Below are positions 39,301-48,670 of a stretch of DNA of 64,000 nucleotides, piece after piece. The stretch's first letter is position 1, and every line of letters begins with the position of its first letter. The translations under genes and the position numbers were made by a program. Origin of the DNA: Zasmidium citrigriseum (Eukaryota > Ascomycota > Dothideomycetes > Mycosphaerellales > Mycosphaerellaceae); NCBI GenBank assembly GCA_002786025.1, contig NHNW01000078.1, positions 99,540-163,539 on the forward strand, in the 5' to 3' direction. The notes below the pieces were generated by a model, which was not told the origin of the DNA, made no database searches, and saw only the letters and a program-made list of their open reading frames with translations.

Positions 39301-42123
39301 TCAGCTATCGTGCCTTTTTTGAAAAAGCAAGTGAGTCACCTCCGACTTTCTAAACCCCTTGGTATAATCTCCAACCCTCACAGGCACCCTGATGCCTCTC
39401 TGCATCATCTCCGTAAACACCCCCTCTCCTTTCCCTTCTTCGAGCACAGCTGTCGCATGTCCAAGCCGCTCCTCCTTCCATTCAAAGTCCTTCTTGAGCG
39501 CTTGCTCAAGCAGGTCCGCGAAAGGAAACACGGGAGCCACGTTCTGCACTTGCGCGAAGTCACTGTGGATGATGTCGGTAATCTCTCTGTGCCGATCGCC
39601 ATGAGCAATGGTTCCAGGCTCAGTCTTAGGCTGCGCGTCGAGACGGAGGATATTCGATTCGAAAGCGGTCAATCGCGGAGAGGTTGTCCCTAGATGGTCA
39701 GACCCTTGAAGCAGGTTTGGACGCCGCGCTCCCTGCATGTCCTTCAATCCATCGTGTACTCCAACAGCAAATTTGCCGGCCCACTTCAGCCATACGTGGC
39801 TCAAGGACATCCTCTGACTTTCAGATGGAGACCAAATCAGACTTTTCCGTATCTTGTTTTGCATCATGAAGCCCGCATGTCCCGCTGCGCACGCATACCG
39901 CCAGACGACTCTGAGCATGTTGTAGCACAGCTTGCGCCATGCGATGGCGAAGAGAATGCTGTATGTGATGTGGTCAGGAGACACGGCGCCCGGTTGAGAT
40001 ATTCGAAACCGCCTGAGCATCGCAATGGCCATGCCGGGATCCCTCGCTCGCAGAGCAGACGTCAAGAAGATGTTCAGTGTCGCCGTCATCAATGCAGCCC
40101 GCCGATGCTTGCTCTCATTCCTAGCCCGGAACTCATCGACCAGCGCAAAGGCATCCTTCATACGCCCAGCTGCAAGCAGCGCATCAGACATCCGATTGAG
40201 TACGTTGATGTTGAGCCATTCGAAGTCATCAAGGCCGTAAGAAAGACCGAATCTGTTGTCATACAGCGTGAAGAACGATTGTAGGTCTCCTTTCATTGTC
40301 AGGTGCGCGGTAAGTTCGCCTTTCGCCGAGTTCGCGGCGACTTGACCAGCCGCCTTGTTGTCTACCAAAAGACCCTTTTTCCTCATGGCCTCCACAACGA
40401 CTCCAGCCTCAAGTGGAAAGCGGCGGCACATCAGGTCATGAAACAGGGCCCATGTCATTGGTGTCAGCGGAACTTCCCGGTCCATCATGAGCCTGAGGAT
40501 GTAGCGGAAGTTGAAAACATCGCCGGCTTTGGCAGCTGCAGCGAGTAGGGCATTCCAATTTGATGGAGAGAATTCGTATCCGTTGTGCTCCAGAGAATCG
40601 AAAACCCTTCGGAAGACTTGATACTTGCTATGTTTCGTCAAATACTGGAGTACACGATCGAGTGAAATGGCCGATGTGACTTTGACGACTGCTGCATCAG
40701 TCAAAAGAGACTCGAGCTCCGCAATTACCAGGTCGGTATGGCCAAGGTGAGATTTGGGACGTTGGCTGCCGTATATGTTCTTGATGGCCAGTCGCGGTAT
40801 AGGTTGAGTCAGATTCTCAATGTAAATGGCCAGGCTAGCTCTTGAAAGGACCTCAGGACGCCGAAAGAGCTGTTTTGGTGATTGGATGGAGGCTGCTTGT
40901 CGTCGGTGGCGGTCTTCTGACCACACAGATCGAATCGGTATCGTGGGATTTGTACTATGTCTCGCAGAATTTCGGCTTGCAGGTGTTGTAATCTGATCGA
41001 GGTCATGCTCTAGTTCCTCGATTTCAAGCTCAGAAAGAGCGTCTTGCTCGTCCCAATAACTTTTGTCCGGAGACCGGAGGGAAAAGTCAATCATGTTCCT
41101 GGGCTTCCCAAGATTCATGGGACTGGTGACATCGACGTATTGCGGGAGTATCTTGAGCGCCGCCGAGTTTTGTTGTGGTGTGCCGAGGAGGTTCATGGAA
41201 GAGTAGCATTCCTGGGTTCGGCCTGTGGATGATTCGGTGGTAAGTAGACTTCCTCCAATCTGCACATGGCTGCCTGTTCGCTGCATTATTTCCAGTATAG
41301 CAGTTGCCACGCTTGTCTTGAACGTCAAATACACATCGGCCGGTAGATCAACAGCCTCCATCGTCTTCCTGAATCGTTCTTCGCCGCTGGGCGTCGCGTC
41401 CTCGAGTAACGCCAGTACCCTCCGCCAATTGTCCGAGCTGGGACCCAAATGCCGCTGTTTCTGTATTTCCCACCGACGAAAGTTGTTCCGTAGGCGATGC
41501 TCTCTCGAGGTGTGATGTGCGTTGAAGTAACTTATTTTGAGCTGGTCGCCGCTTTTTATCCCTTCCATTGTCCGTGCTTCTGCTCGCCGTATGGTTTCAT
41601 CGAATGACGGAGTGTGCTTGTCAGGATATTCTCGAAGCACACGCCGAACTATCATTGCGTTGTTGTTTGAAGGCTCGCCTGTCCCAGAGGTGTCTCCCAC
41701 AACCGATCCAGACGTTGATCGTGCCGAGTCTGCATCCTCTGCAACCTCTTGCGCTTCTTTATCCGCCACGCTCGCCGTTGAGTACGCTCGCGCTCCTTTT
41801 GCTCTTCCTGTGCGGCGCAAATAAGAATTGCTCCTGCAAGCGTTGTCTGTTCGAGGAGCAACGACAGTGCTGCAGGATCGGTGGCTGCGTGGTGGGAAAG
41901 CTCCCAGTTGTAGTTCGTGATCTTGTTGGCGGTTGCAATCAAACTGTCCGGCTTCCACTCTATAGGATCGTCCAGCAGCTTTTGATAGATCCTCTTGGTC
42001 TTGCGCCGAATGGCTTCGAGTCGTGGAGGGTACGCGGTAGCCATGGTTGGAGCGGGAATTGTTGACACCGATAGATTTGATGATGTATCGCAGCGGCCTC
42101 TTCAGGGCGCCATGGCATTGCAT
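39301..42123 (-). CDS. Mitochondrial PPR-like (pentatricopeptide) protein
   Basis: A long open frame ends at 39301. From about 41800 leftwards it reads as a natural protein: a mitochondrial-style segment (LRRTGRAKGARAYSTASVAD), then REYPDKHTPSFDETIRRAEA. Tandem helical-hairpin units of PPR type follow, for example WNALLAAAAKAGDVFNFRYI, MTWALFHDLMCRRFPLEAGV, WLNINVLNRMSDALLAAGRM, KDAFALVDEFRARNES and ITYSILFAIAWRKLCYNMLR. Such proteins bind organellar RNA and control mitochondrial mRNA stability or translation. The start is uncertain: 42123 is the first in-frame ATG of a 940-residue frame, but its first ~130 residues look unnatural, and an overlapping frame at 42044-41652 reads better, so an upstream exon in that frame is possible. 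Confidence 0.65.
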   Translation of the reverse strand: MQCHGALKRPLRYIIKSIGVNNSRSNHGYRVPSTTRSHSAQDQEDLSKAAGRSYRVEAGQFDCNRQQDHELQLGAFPPRSHRSCSTVVAPRTDNACRSNSYLRRTGRAKGARAYSTASVADKEAQEVAEDADSARSTSGSVVGDTSGTGEPSNNNAMIVRRVLREYPDKHTPSFDETIRRAEARTMEGIKSGDQLKISYFNAHHTSREHRLRNNFRRWEIQKQRHLGPSSDNWRRVLALLEDATPSGEERFRKTMEAVDLPADVYLTFKTSVATAILEIMQRTGSHVQIGGSLLTTESSTGRTQECYSSMNLLGTPQQNSAALKILPQYVDVTSPMNLGKPRNMIDFSLRSPDKSYWDEQDALSELEIEELEHDLDQITTPASRNSARHSTNPTIPIRSVWSEDRHRRQAASIQSPKQLFRRPEVLSRASLAIYIENLTQPIPRLAIKNIYGSQRPKSHLGHTDLVIAELESLLTDAAVVKVTSAISLDRVLQYLTKHSKYQVFRRVFDSLEHNGYEFSPSNWNALLAAAAKAGDVFNFRYILRLMMDREVPLTPMTWALFHDLMCRRFPLEAGVVVEAMRKKGLLVDNKAAGQVAANSAKGELTAHLTMKGDLQSFFTLYDNRFGLSYGLDDFEWLNINVLNRMSDALLAAGRMKDAFALVDEFRARNESKHRRAALMTATLNIFLTSALRARDPGMAIAMLRRFRISQPGAVSPDHITYSILFAIAWRKLCYNMLRVVWRYACAAGHAGFMMQNKIRKSLIWSPSESQRMSLSHVWLKWAGKFAVGVHDGLKDMQGARRPNLLQGSDHLGTTSPRLTAFESNILRLDAQPKTEPGTIAHGDRHREITDIIHSDFAQVQNVAPVFPFADLLEQALKKDFEWKEERLGHATAVLEEGKGEGVFTEMMQRGIRVPVRVGDYTKGFRKSEVTHLLFQKRHDS
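41652..42044 (-). CDS. Alternative 5' coding segment or separate small protein overlapping the PPR gene
   Basis: Frame of 130 residues starting MATAYPPRLEAIRRKTKRIY, with natural composition (KLLDDPIEWKPDSLIATANK, NYNWELSHHAATDPAALSLL) and then an Arg/Lys/Gln-rich helix. It favours AAG/CAG codons like genuine genes around it. Its TGA overlaps an in-frame ATG of the PPR frame (41655) as ATGA. It may be the true first exon of the PPR gene, joined by an intron I could not fix (one candidate of 65 nt has a weak GTCTGG donor), or a separate small gene. The family was not recognised. Confidence 0.35.
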   Translation of the reverse strand: MATAYPPRLEAIRRKTKRIYQKLLDDPIEWKPDSLIATANKITNYNWELSHHAATDPAALSLLLEQTTLAGAILICAAQEEQKERERTQRRAWRIKKRKRLQRMQTRHDQRLDRLWETPLGQASLQTTTQ

Positions 42124-42484
42124 CGACCAACAACGACCATCATCCAGACGCGAGTGAACACGTGCTCCAGGAGGTAAGTGAATGTTCCAGTCGCGATGAA
42201 TTTTGGCGGGCTCGGATCGGCAAGCAATTCTGACCCAAGCTCCCTTTCCGTCCACCGTACTCTAGTCGACATCTCGTCTCGACGCGTTCCAGCGCGTCTT
42301 CCAAACTTCCGCCCACCTCAGCAACCTCGACCTGCCATTGCCACTCCACCCAACTTTCTATTGCCATCCAATTCAGCAATCCGTATCATGCCAGACTTCA
42401 CTACTCAGTCTGCTTCTTAATCGCCGGGACGGAGAGGCATAGTCAAGACTACACGCTGATACACGAACGCGATTCGCGCACGCA
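42124..42484. other. Bidirectional promoter between PPR gene and MRC1
   Basis: 361 bp between divergent starts (about 440 bp if the PPR gene starts at 42044). No coding signal. Confidence 0.45.
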
Positions 42485-45400
42485 ATGGCCAGCTCTCCCA
42501 TCATGCTGAGCAACACTGCGACCTCCAGGATGCCCTTCCAGGAGGACGATTCGCCTTCGCCATCACCGGTGAAGAGATCTGGCGTCAAACCATCCTCTCA
42601 GACTGAGGAAACTGGCGTGACCCACATGACTAAACAGGAGGAATCTGACGACGAGTCTGATCTGGACATCCGAAGACCACTTGGAAGAGCAGCTCGCCGC
42701 ATGCTTGGTGGTGATGTGAATTTGAAGTCCCATCCATCCATCCTTCCGGAAGGCACCCAACATGACCACAGCGACGATGAGGACCTTTACTCTGCGACCC
42801 CACGAAAGGACCCCATGTCGCCGACCATGCCCGCCAGTGCCCGTTCAGGCTTGTTTGTGAGCCCCGCGAAATCCGGACAGGGAGACAGCGAAGACGATCT
42901 TCGGTCGAATCCGCTTGGTAACTCGAAGCTCGCGGCTCTCGTGGCTGAGAAGCGTAAAGCGCGACTGGCGAGAGAAGCCAGGGAGAAGCAAGATCGCGAG
43001 GAGCCCTACTCAGATGAGCTCGGATCCTCACGCGTTCCTGATGAGTTACAAGAAGACCTGGAGAAGGATGCAGATGCAGACATCGAGCGTATCATGTCCG
43101 ACGCCGTTCGTCCAACCCGGAAGGCGAGTAAGAAGGCGATTCTGGAGATGGAGCGAGAAACTCAGCGTCTCTCACGACAGCAAGCACTTGCACATCAGAT
43201 GAAAGTGAGACGGAAGTTCACTACTTCAGACCTCTTCGCCCGCTTCAACTACCACCCCAATGGAGAGCCGAACAACACCACACCCGAGGACGGAAACAAC
43301 ACAGCGTCCTCCGTTCCCAATAGCGATGCGGCAGAGAGCGTGCAAAAGGAGCCTCCGAGCACGCCTCCATCCAGCCCTCCAACGCCTCTTGATCGACAGA
43401 GGGCATTGGTCGAACAAGGAGCACTCAGCAAGCTCACCCCTTGGAGGCAGGATAGCCTCGCGAGTCTTGCCGACCTGGACGACGATGCTGAGCTCCCCGA
43501 CATGGCACAGATTCTTAGCTCCTCTCGTGCTGCACCCGTAAAGGAAGATGCGGCTCATACAGAAGAGCCAGCAAAGAAGGGCTTGAAGCTCGCGAGACTG
43601 GGTAAGAAAGCAGTGCCCGTCCAGGATGACGACAGCGATGACGACTTGGAGATTATCCAAGACTTGCCCGCCCATCTCAGCGTATTCAACAAGGCCAAAG
43701 GCATTCAAAAGCAACACAACGGCTACTCCACAGCTATTCATACGCTCAAGCATCTTGCCCACATTGGGGCCGATGTTACACCAGCCCGTCGAAAGAAAGG
43801 TGGTTCGCGCTCATCAGTCAATCCCCAGGTGTTGGAGGCTCAGCTGAGACTGCGTGCGAAAGAACAAGCTCGCGCCCAGCAGCTGGAACGCATCGCAGAG
43901 CTGAGGGCGAAGGGTATTGAGATTCAGACGACGGAGCAGCGCGAGCGCGAGCAAGAAGAATACGAAAATTTGTTGGAGAAGGCGAGACAGGAAGCCGTCG
44001 AGCTTCGCAAGGCCGAAAAGGCAGCGGCAAAAGGCGCCGGAGCAAACGAATCGACGGCACTTGCCAGTGATGATGAGAGCGAGGACGGTGACTATACCGA
44101 TGTATCAGAAGACGAGAAGGAGCATAATGAGCTCGTAGACGATGCGGCTGACGAGAGCGACGACGACGAGGGAGAAGACGATGATGGAGAAGACGATGAA
44201 GATGATCCGATCGACGAGGCCGAGCAGAATGTCCAGCCAGAGCAGGACCAAGAATCTGTCCCTCCTCCTACGCAGCAATCACGGGAAGTGCCATCTGTGG
44301 CGCTGTCAACACCTTTAGCCAGTCGAAAACCCCGGAAGTCCCACGTCATCATGGACGATGAAGACGAGAGTGATGCAGATGACTCGCAACCTCTACCTGA
44401 CCACGGAGCTACTGAAAGCGACGACCCGTTTGCAGCATTTGGTTTCAGCGCGGCGAAATCTGCAAGCTCATTGATGAGCCCGACGCAGGCATTCAACGCG
44501 ACCATGCAGACGCCGACACAATTAACTCAGCAAGATTCCATGGACGTACTGAACTACCTCGCGCCACCAACATCGTCATCTTTGCCGCCCATTCCAACGG
44601 ATATGGACTCTCAAACGCAAGGAGAAAGCCAGATTAGTGTGGTGCCGGGAAGTCAAGTGCCAGAGAGCCAGCAGATCAATCTACTCTGGGAGACTCAAGC
44701 CCCTGAGACTCCTGTACCTGCGCTGAATCGTCAGGGCTCCAATGCTACCTTGGAGACTCCAGGATGGGAGCCAACCCAGGATGCCGGCCTGCCGTCACCA
44801 TGGCAAACAATGGGAGGCTTAAAAAGACAGAACACGTTGGATTCCATTCCAGAGTACGAGACTCAATCTACTGTTCGTGTTCGTATCAGCGAATCGCCTG
44901 CCGCGCAACCCGCCCGCAAGCGTCTCGTGCGCGGTCACAGAGCTTTGGTTGAATCAAGCGAGGACGAAGAAGCTGAAGCCCCGGTCGCCAGCAGTAAGCC
45001 GAAGAAGAAGGACGCATTCCGCGAAATGGCTCGCAAGCGTAGAGAAGCGTTGACTGCTGCTGAGCGTGAAGAGGCCGAGCGCGAGATGAAACAAATGATG
45101 GAGGAGCAGGCCGAAGAATCTGAAGACGAATATGCCGGGTTGGGAGGAGATGACTTCGTTGCACCTGAGACAGAGCAAGACCGGGAAATCATCGACAGCA
45201 GCCATGTGGATGTCGACGAGCGGCAGCTGGCTGCGCTATTCGCCGAGCGACAGCGAGCCGCGGACGAAGCAGAGGCCCAGAAATTGTACAAGGATATCAC
45301 CACCGGCGGACTGAGGAGGAAACAGGCGAATATGTTCGATCTCGACGAAGATGAAGACGACCTTGCTGTTCGGCGGAGACAAATGAGACAGCGTGAAGAG

Positions 45401-46354
45401 GCCCGCAAGCGGAAGCTGCTCCTACAAGACGACAATATTGCATCGCTGACTGAAGGGAAGAATAGCAAGGGCAAGGATGCCTTCCTCAAAGCTATCGCCG
45501 ATGACGACGAGCGAGACGACGACATACTCGACCTCTCTGACCAAGATGAGGATACATCGTCAGCGACTCAAACCGACAGCCAGCAGTCGCAGCAAGTCGA
45601 TGCCACCACAGGACCCCTTCGCCAGATCAGCGGTAACAAGAGACGACCTGAGGAAGCTCCAGACGACCGACCTCCAGCGAAAGAGCGCCGTACCAAAGCA
45701 TCGGCATTCCGCGCGCCGACTTCTTTAGCAGAGGTTCGTGAGTCCGTCAGCTTCCTGCTCGATGAGCCACATGCAGCCGCAGCAGTCGGGCCCACAGTCC
45801 TTGAAATGGACTCTGAGTCTGACAAGGAGGATGCTCAACCAGAGCAACAGCCAGAAGACGAAGACGACGCTGTTCAAGAAGAAATGAGCCGCCAGAATGA
45901 CGGTGGCTTCGCGCCTGACAGAATAGCGATGCCGCCGCCACGCCTACCAGCCTCGCAACGCCGCACTGCTGCAAAGCCATCGGTTGTCGATCGACTGTCA
46001 TTGAAACGAGGCTCTAGTGCGGCCGAGAGTGCACACAGTCGGACAGCCTGGGCTGCGCCAGTGAACGGCGGGTTCAAGGTGCCATCGCTTCTTCGACGAG
46101 CGACAACGAACACTGCGTTCAACGCCAACGAGCGTGGTGTCTCGACTTCCAACGGCATCTCCAAGGACATCTCGGGAGTGAAGATGGGAGGCAGCAAGAA
46201 GTCTTCCCTTGCGTACCAGGCGCGTGCAGAGGAGAGGAACAAGATTGTCGAGGCCTCAGCAAAGAGGAGGGACGAGAATCGGGCTCGCATTGCGCAGTTG
46301 AGACGTGCTGCTAGCAGCGGCTTTGGAAAGGAAATGGGCGGTCGTTTTGAGTAG
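42485..46354 (+). CDS. MRC1: DNA replication checkpoint mediator MRC1 (Claspin-like)
   Basis: Intronless, 1289 residues, highly charged. An SQ/TQ cluster lies in the middle (around SPTQAFNATMQTPTQLTQQD, MDSQTQGESQISVVPGSQVP and WETQAPETP), the substrate sites for Mec1/ATR-type kinases. The MRC1-like domain follows: DEYAGLGGDDFVAPETEQDR, IIDSSHVDVDERQLAALFAE, KDITTGGLRRKQANMFDLDE, then RRRQMRQREEARKRKLLLQD. Mrc1 travels with the replisome (Tof1-Csm3, Cdc45-MCM, Pol epsilon), sets fork speed and recruits Rad53-type kinase under replication stress. Long Asp/Glu runs and an Arg-rich C-terminus (RAEERNKIVEASAKRRDENR) fit the family. It is nuclear by inference. The size is like that of yeast Mrc1 (about 1100). 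Confidence 0.9.
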   Translation: MASSPIMLSNTATSRMPFQEDDSPSPSPVKRSGVKPSSQTEETGVTHMTKQEESDDESDLDIRRPLGRAARRMLGGDVNLKSHPSILPEGTQHDHSDDEDLYSATPRKDPMSPTMPASARSGLFVSPAKSGQGDSEDDLRSNPLGNSKLAALVAEKRKARLAREAREKQDREEPYSDELGSSRVPDELQEDLEKDADADIERIMSDAVRPTRKASKKAILEMERETQRLSRQQALAHQMKVRRKFTTSDLFARFNYHPNGEPNNTTPEDGNNTASSVPNSDAAESVQKEPPSTPPSSPPTPLDRQRALVEQGALSKLTPWRQDSLASLADLDDDAELPDMAQILSSSRAAPVKEDAAHTEEPAKKGLKLARLGKKAVPVQDDDSDDDLEIIQDLPAHLSVFNKAKGIQKQHNGYSTAIHTLKHLAHIGADVTPARRKKGGSRSSVNPQVLEAQLRLRAKEQARAQQLERIAELRAKGIEIQTTEQREREQEEYENLLEKARQEAVELRKAEKAAAKGAGANESTALASDDESEDGDYTDVSEDEKEHNELVDDAADESDDDEGEDDDGEDDEDDPIDEAEQNVQPEQDQESVPPPTQQSREVPSVALSTPLASRKPRKSHVIMDDEDESDADDSQPLPDHGATESDDPFAAFGFSAAKSASSLMSPTQAFNATMQTPTQLTQQDSMDVLNYLAPPTSSSLPPIPTDMDSQTQGESQISVVPGSQVPESQQINLLWETQAPETPVPALNRQGSNATLETPGWEPTQDAGLPSPWQTMGGLKRQNTLDSIPEYETQSTVRVRISESPAAQPARKRLVRGHRALVESSEDEEAEAPVASSKPKKKDAFREMARKRREALTAAEREEAEREMKQMMEEQAEESEDEYAGLGGDDFVAPETEQDREIIDSSHVDVDERQLAALFAERQRAADEAEAQKLYKDITTGGLRRKQANMFDLDEDEDDLAVRRRQMRQREEARKRKLLLQDDNIASLTEGKNSKGKDAFLKAIADDDERDDDILDLSDQDEDTSSATQTDSQQSQQVDATTGPLRQISGNKRRPEEAPDDRPPAKERRTKASAFRAPTSLAEVRESVSFLLDEPHAAAAVGPTVLEMDSESDKEDAQPEQQPEDEDDAVQEEMSRQNDGGFAPDRIAMPPPRLPASQRRTAAKPSVVDRLSLKRGSSAAESAHSRTAWAAPVNGGFKVPSLLRRATTNTAFNANERGVSTSNGISKDISGVKMGGSKKSSLAYQARAEERNKIVEASAKRRDENRARIAQLRRAASSGFGKEMGGRFE

Positions 46355-46863
46355 GAAGACTTCAGGGGCAAGGCACCGTCCTGTACGTTTGTTAAGTATG
46401 ATGTCGATCTTTAATTATGCCAGTCATGTGTCACGTCCAAACTGACGATTCATCAGTTTACCTTGGTACTATATTACTGCGGCCTCTGCTCTCTCTCACG
46501 CCTCATGGCTTGCACAATTGGTATGCCAGCATGCGTGTTTGTCACATGAGCATCTAGCATCATGATTGATATCCATGACCGCATGTCCAACCAAGGTCGG
46601 ATCGGTAATTCGTCGAAGCCTAATGGTGAAGTCGTTCTTCTGACCCACAATTGTGCTTCAACATGGGCACAAATCAACTACGCTGCTTTGCAGGCTTGTC
46701 AGCGCCCAGAAAGGCCACAACGTGTATAAGAACCAACAGAATTCTGCGGTCGCCCTTTCGCCATTCGGCAGTGGATCTCCGATTTCGACCTCTTTCGAGC
46801 CCAAAGTCGTGAAGTCTCGACTGAATACCATCGAAGAGCAGATCATTCGAATGCCGGAGCAAA
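46355..46863. other. Intergenic region upstream of the gene at 46864
   Basis: 509 bp, no coding signal with motifs. Probably MRC1 3' UTR and the next promoter. Confidence 0.4.
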
Positions 46864-47883
46864 ATGGAAGTTGACGACACATCATCATCGCCGCCGCCGC
46901 CGTCATACCGTGAGGCGTCCGAGGACCAGCCAGATCTGTTGGACCGCCTCATTGATCCAGTAATGAGCGAAAGATTTGGAAGCAACAACGACGACCGGAC
47001 CGCGAATGCTGTGCAGGAGCAGGAGGTCCAACGGTTGAGGAACTTCATACGATATGTGTTATCGATCGACTATCAAACGTACATCGACGTCGCCCTTTCG
47101 TCCGCTGACAGGGCACATTTCATTCAGCTCTATACCACCATTAACGATCTGTACAATGCCCATCGAATGCGAACACTTCCCACGCCGGACGAGCGTGCGC
47201 GACTCGCGCCCTATTTTGAGAAATATTTGCATCAGCCATGTATGGCCCTCAATATCCCCACCGAGTATGCTGTGGTCCTCATGTCGCGGTTCACGAAATA
47301 TCAGACATTCCTGGGTCGGTACAAGGGCTCCTGCTTTGGCACTCTTCACCTGCTGGGGCTTGATGCCCTTGCTGCGAAGTTTTCCATGGACTGCAGCATT
47401 GTTATTCCAAGGGTCGCGGCGGGCACCGAGTGTGAGGAAATGCGGGATGGACTCCAGGAGATTGCCAAGCACTATTTCGACAAGATATACGGCATCGAGA
47501 GCTCTGTGATTAGGACAAACACCGTACGCGAGTGGGAGAGCTGGCAGACGGTACAATATGATGCCAATGAGCGAGGGAAAGCGTACGAGAGGCAGCGGAA
47601 GGACGCCTCCGCTGCGGCCGGTCATCTGCTTTCCATCCGCCATTGGACGACTAGAGTCGGAGGCGTCATAGCAAATGTTTTGCGGCGGCAGCCTAAGGCG
47701 AAATCTTCCTCACAACATCAAGCTCAAAATCCGGAATTCTCCTGGAGGGGCCATGGGCATCCAATGCCAAACCCAGTACCTTATGGACAAGGCCGTGTGC
47801 CACCTGGTTGGAGTCGACCCCCTGGCATCTATGTGCCTGATTTCTTCGAACACCGTCCGCACCTGGGTGCATCGGACTTGTGA
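46864..47883 (+). CDS. Hypothetical protein, 339 residues
   Basis: Single exon beginning MEVDDTSSSPPPPSYREASE. The PPPPSYREA stretch resembles a PPxY motif of the kind bound by WW domains of Rsp5/Nedd4-type ligases. A mostly helical central domain (about 55-245) holds VQRLRNFIRYVLSIDYQTYI, FIQLYTTINDLYNAHRMRTL, CMALNIPTEYAVVLMSRFTK and TLHLLGLDALAAKFSMDCSI. The last ~70 residues are Gln/Pro/Gly-rich (QNPEFSWRGHGHPMPNPVPY, RVPPGWSRPPGIYVPDFFEH) and disordered. No signal peptide or transmembrane helix. The composition is consistent along its length, so I take it as a genuine gene, but the family is not recognised. Confidence 0.6.
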   Translation: MEVDDTSSSPPPPSYREASEDQPDLLDRLIDPVMSERFGSNNDDRTANAVQEQEVQRLRNFIRYVLSIDYQTYIDVALSSADRAHFIQLYTTINDLYNAHRMRTLPTPDERARLAPYFEKYLHQPCMALNIPTEYAVVLMSRFTKYQTFLGRYKGSCFGTLHLLGLDALAAKFSMDCSIVIPRVAAGTECEEMRDGLQEIAKHYFDKIYGIESSVIRTNTVREWESWQTVQYDANERGKAYERQRKDASAAAGHLLSIRHWTTRVGGVIANVLRRQPKAKSSSQHQAQNPEFSWRGHGHPMPNPVPYGQGRVPPGWSRPPGIYVPDFFEHRPHLGASDL

Positions 47884-48670
47884 TGCGGTTGTCTCACAGA
47901 TAGGTCTGGTCTTCGAAGTACGATCAAGCGACCGACTCACATTCGGCCAGCAATGTACGATGCGGAATCATAACTTGGCCCATTTCCACTCTGCAGCAAA
48001 CGAGGCATGCTTCAGTCTCGTCCCACTTGGTCGCGTGTGCAACATATCTCTGACCCGCTTCCGTCTGCAGTGCTTGGCTTGGCAAGAGATATACGATATC
48101 CAAACGATCGTCGCAATAGGAAGGTTCTTCTTCGTAGGCTCGGTCACACGATTGAACCATCAACTTGGCTCTGCAAGGCATCCTTCGAAGCCGATAATAT
48201 GCGGCCAACAATTCGTATCGGTGTCGCCGCTGGCAACGCGTGAAGTCGACCAAGTGCTGCACCCGAGGTCTCCACTCGCAGCCCCCCAGCTCGTCCTGCC
48301 GCACTTGGCTTTTCTTGTCTCTTGCCTCTTACGCCTTGCCTCCGCAACACCAAGACCGCGCTCGACACGCTGCTATCTCTTGGCCGGTGCAACGTCACCT
48401 TCCTCGTTGATTAAGTCTCCCATGTCGTGACGACCTGACTGGCCAACCAGGGATGCCGGATCGTATATTTCTGCAGGAAAGTTGCGCAGGCTGCGCACGA
48501 TGGATGGAGTATGCAGGTACGACCAAGACTTTTGTGTGGCGTGGAATGTTTTGTTTGCTGTGGGTGGTGGGTTTGAGGAAGGTAGGGAGGAGGGAGATGA
48601 GATTTATAAGGAGCGAGGACGCAGCCTTCCACCTTGATGGTCGGATGTGAGTAGCCTCTTTTTTGCTGCA
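47884..48670. other. Intergenic region upstream of the aminopeptidase
   Basis: 787 bp. A plus-strand frame continues from inside the previous gene to 48430 without natural composition. No motif, repeat or RNA gene seen. Confidence 0.4.

Noticed and set aside
42485..46354. Generic acidic nucleolar or chromatin protein in place of MRC1
   Set aside because: The SQ/TQ cluster followed by the VDVDERQLAALFAERQRA-type MRC1 domain is specific.
47675..48430. 251-codon frame overlapping the end of the gene at 46864
   Set aside because: It runs antiphase to a natural coding frame for its first third and has random composition afterwards.
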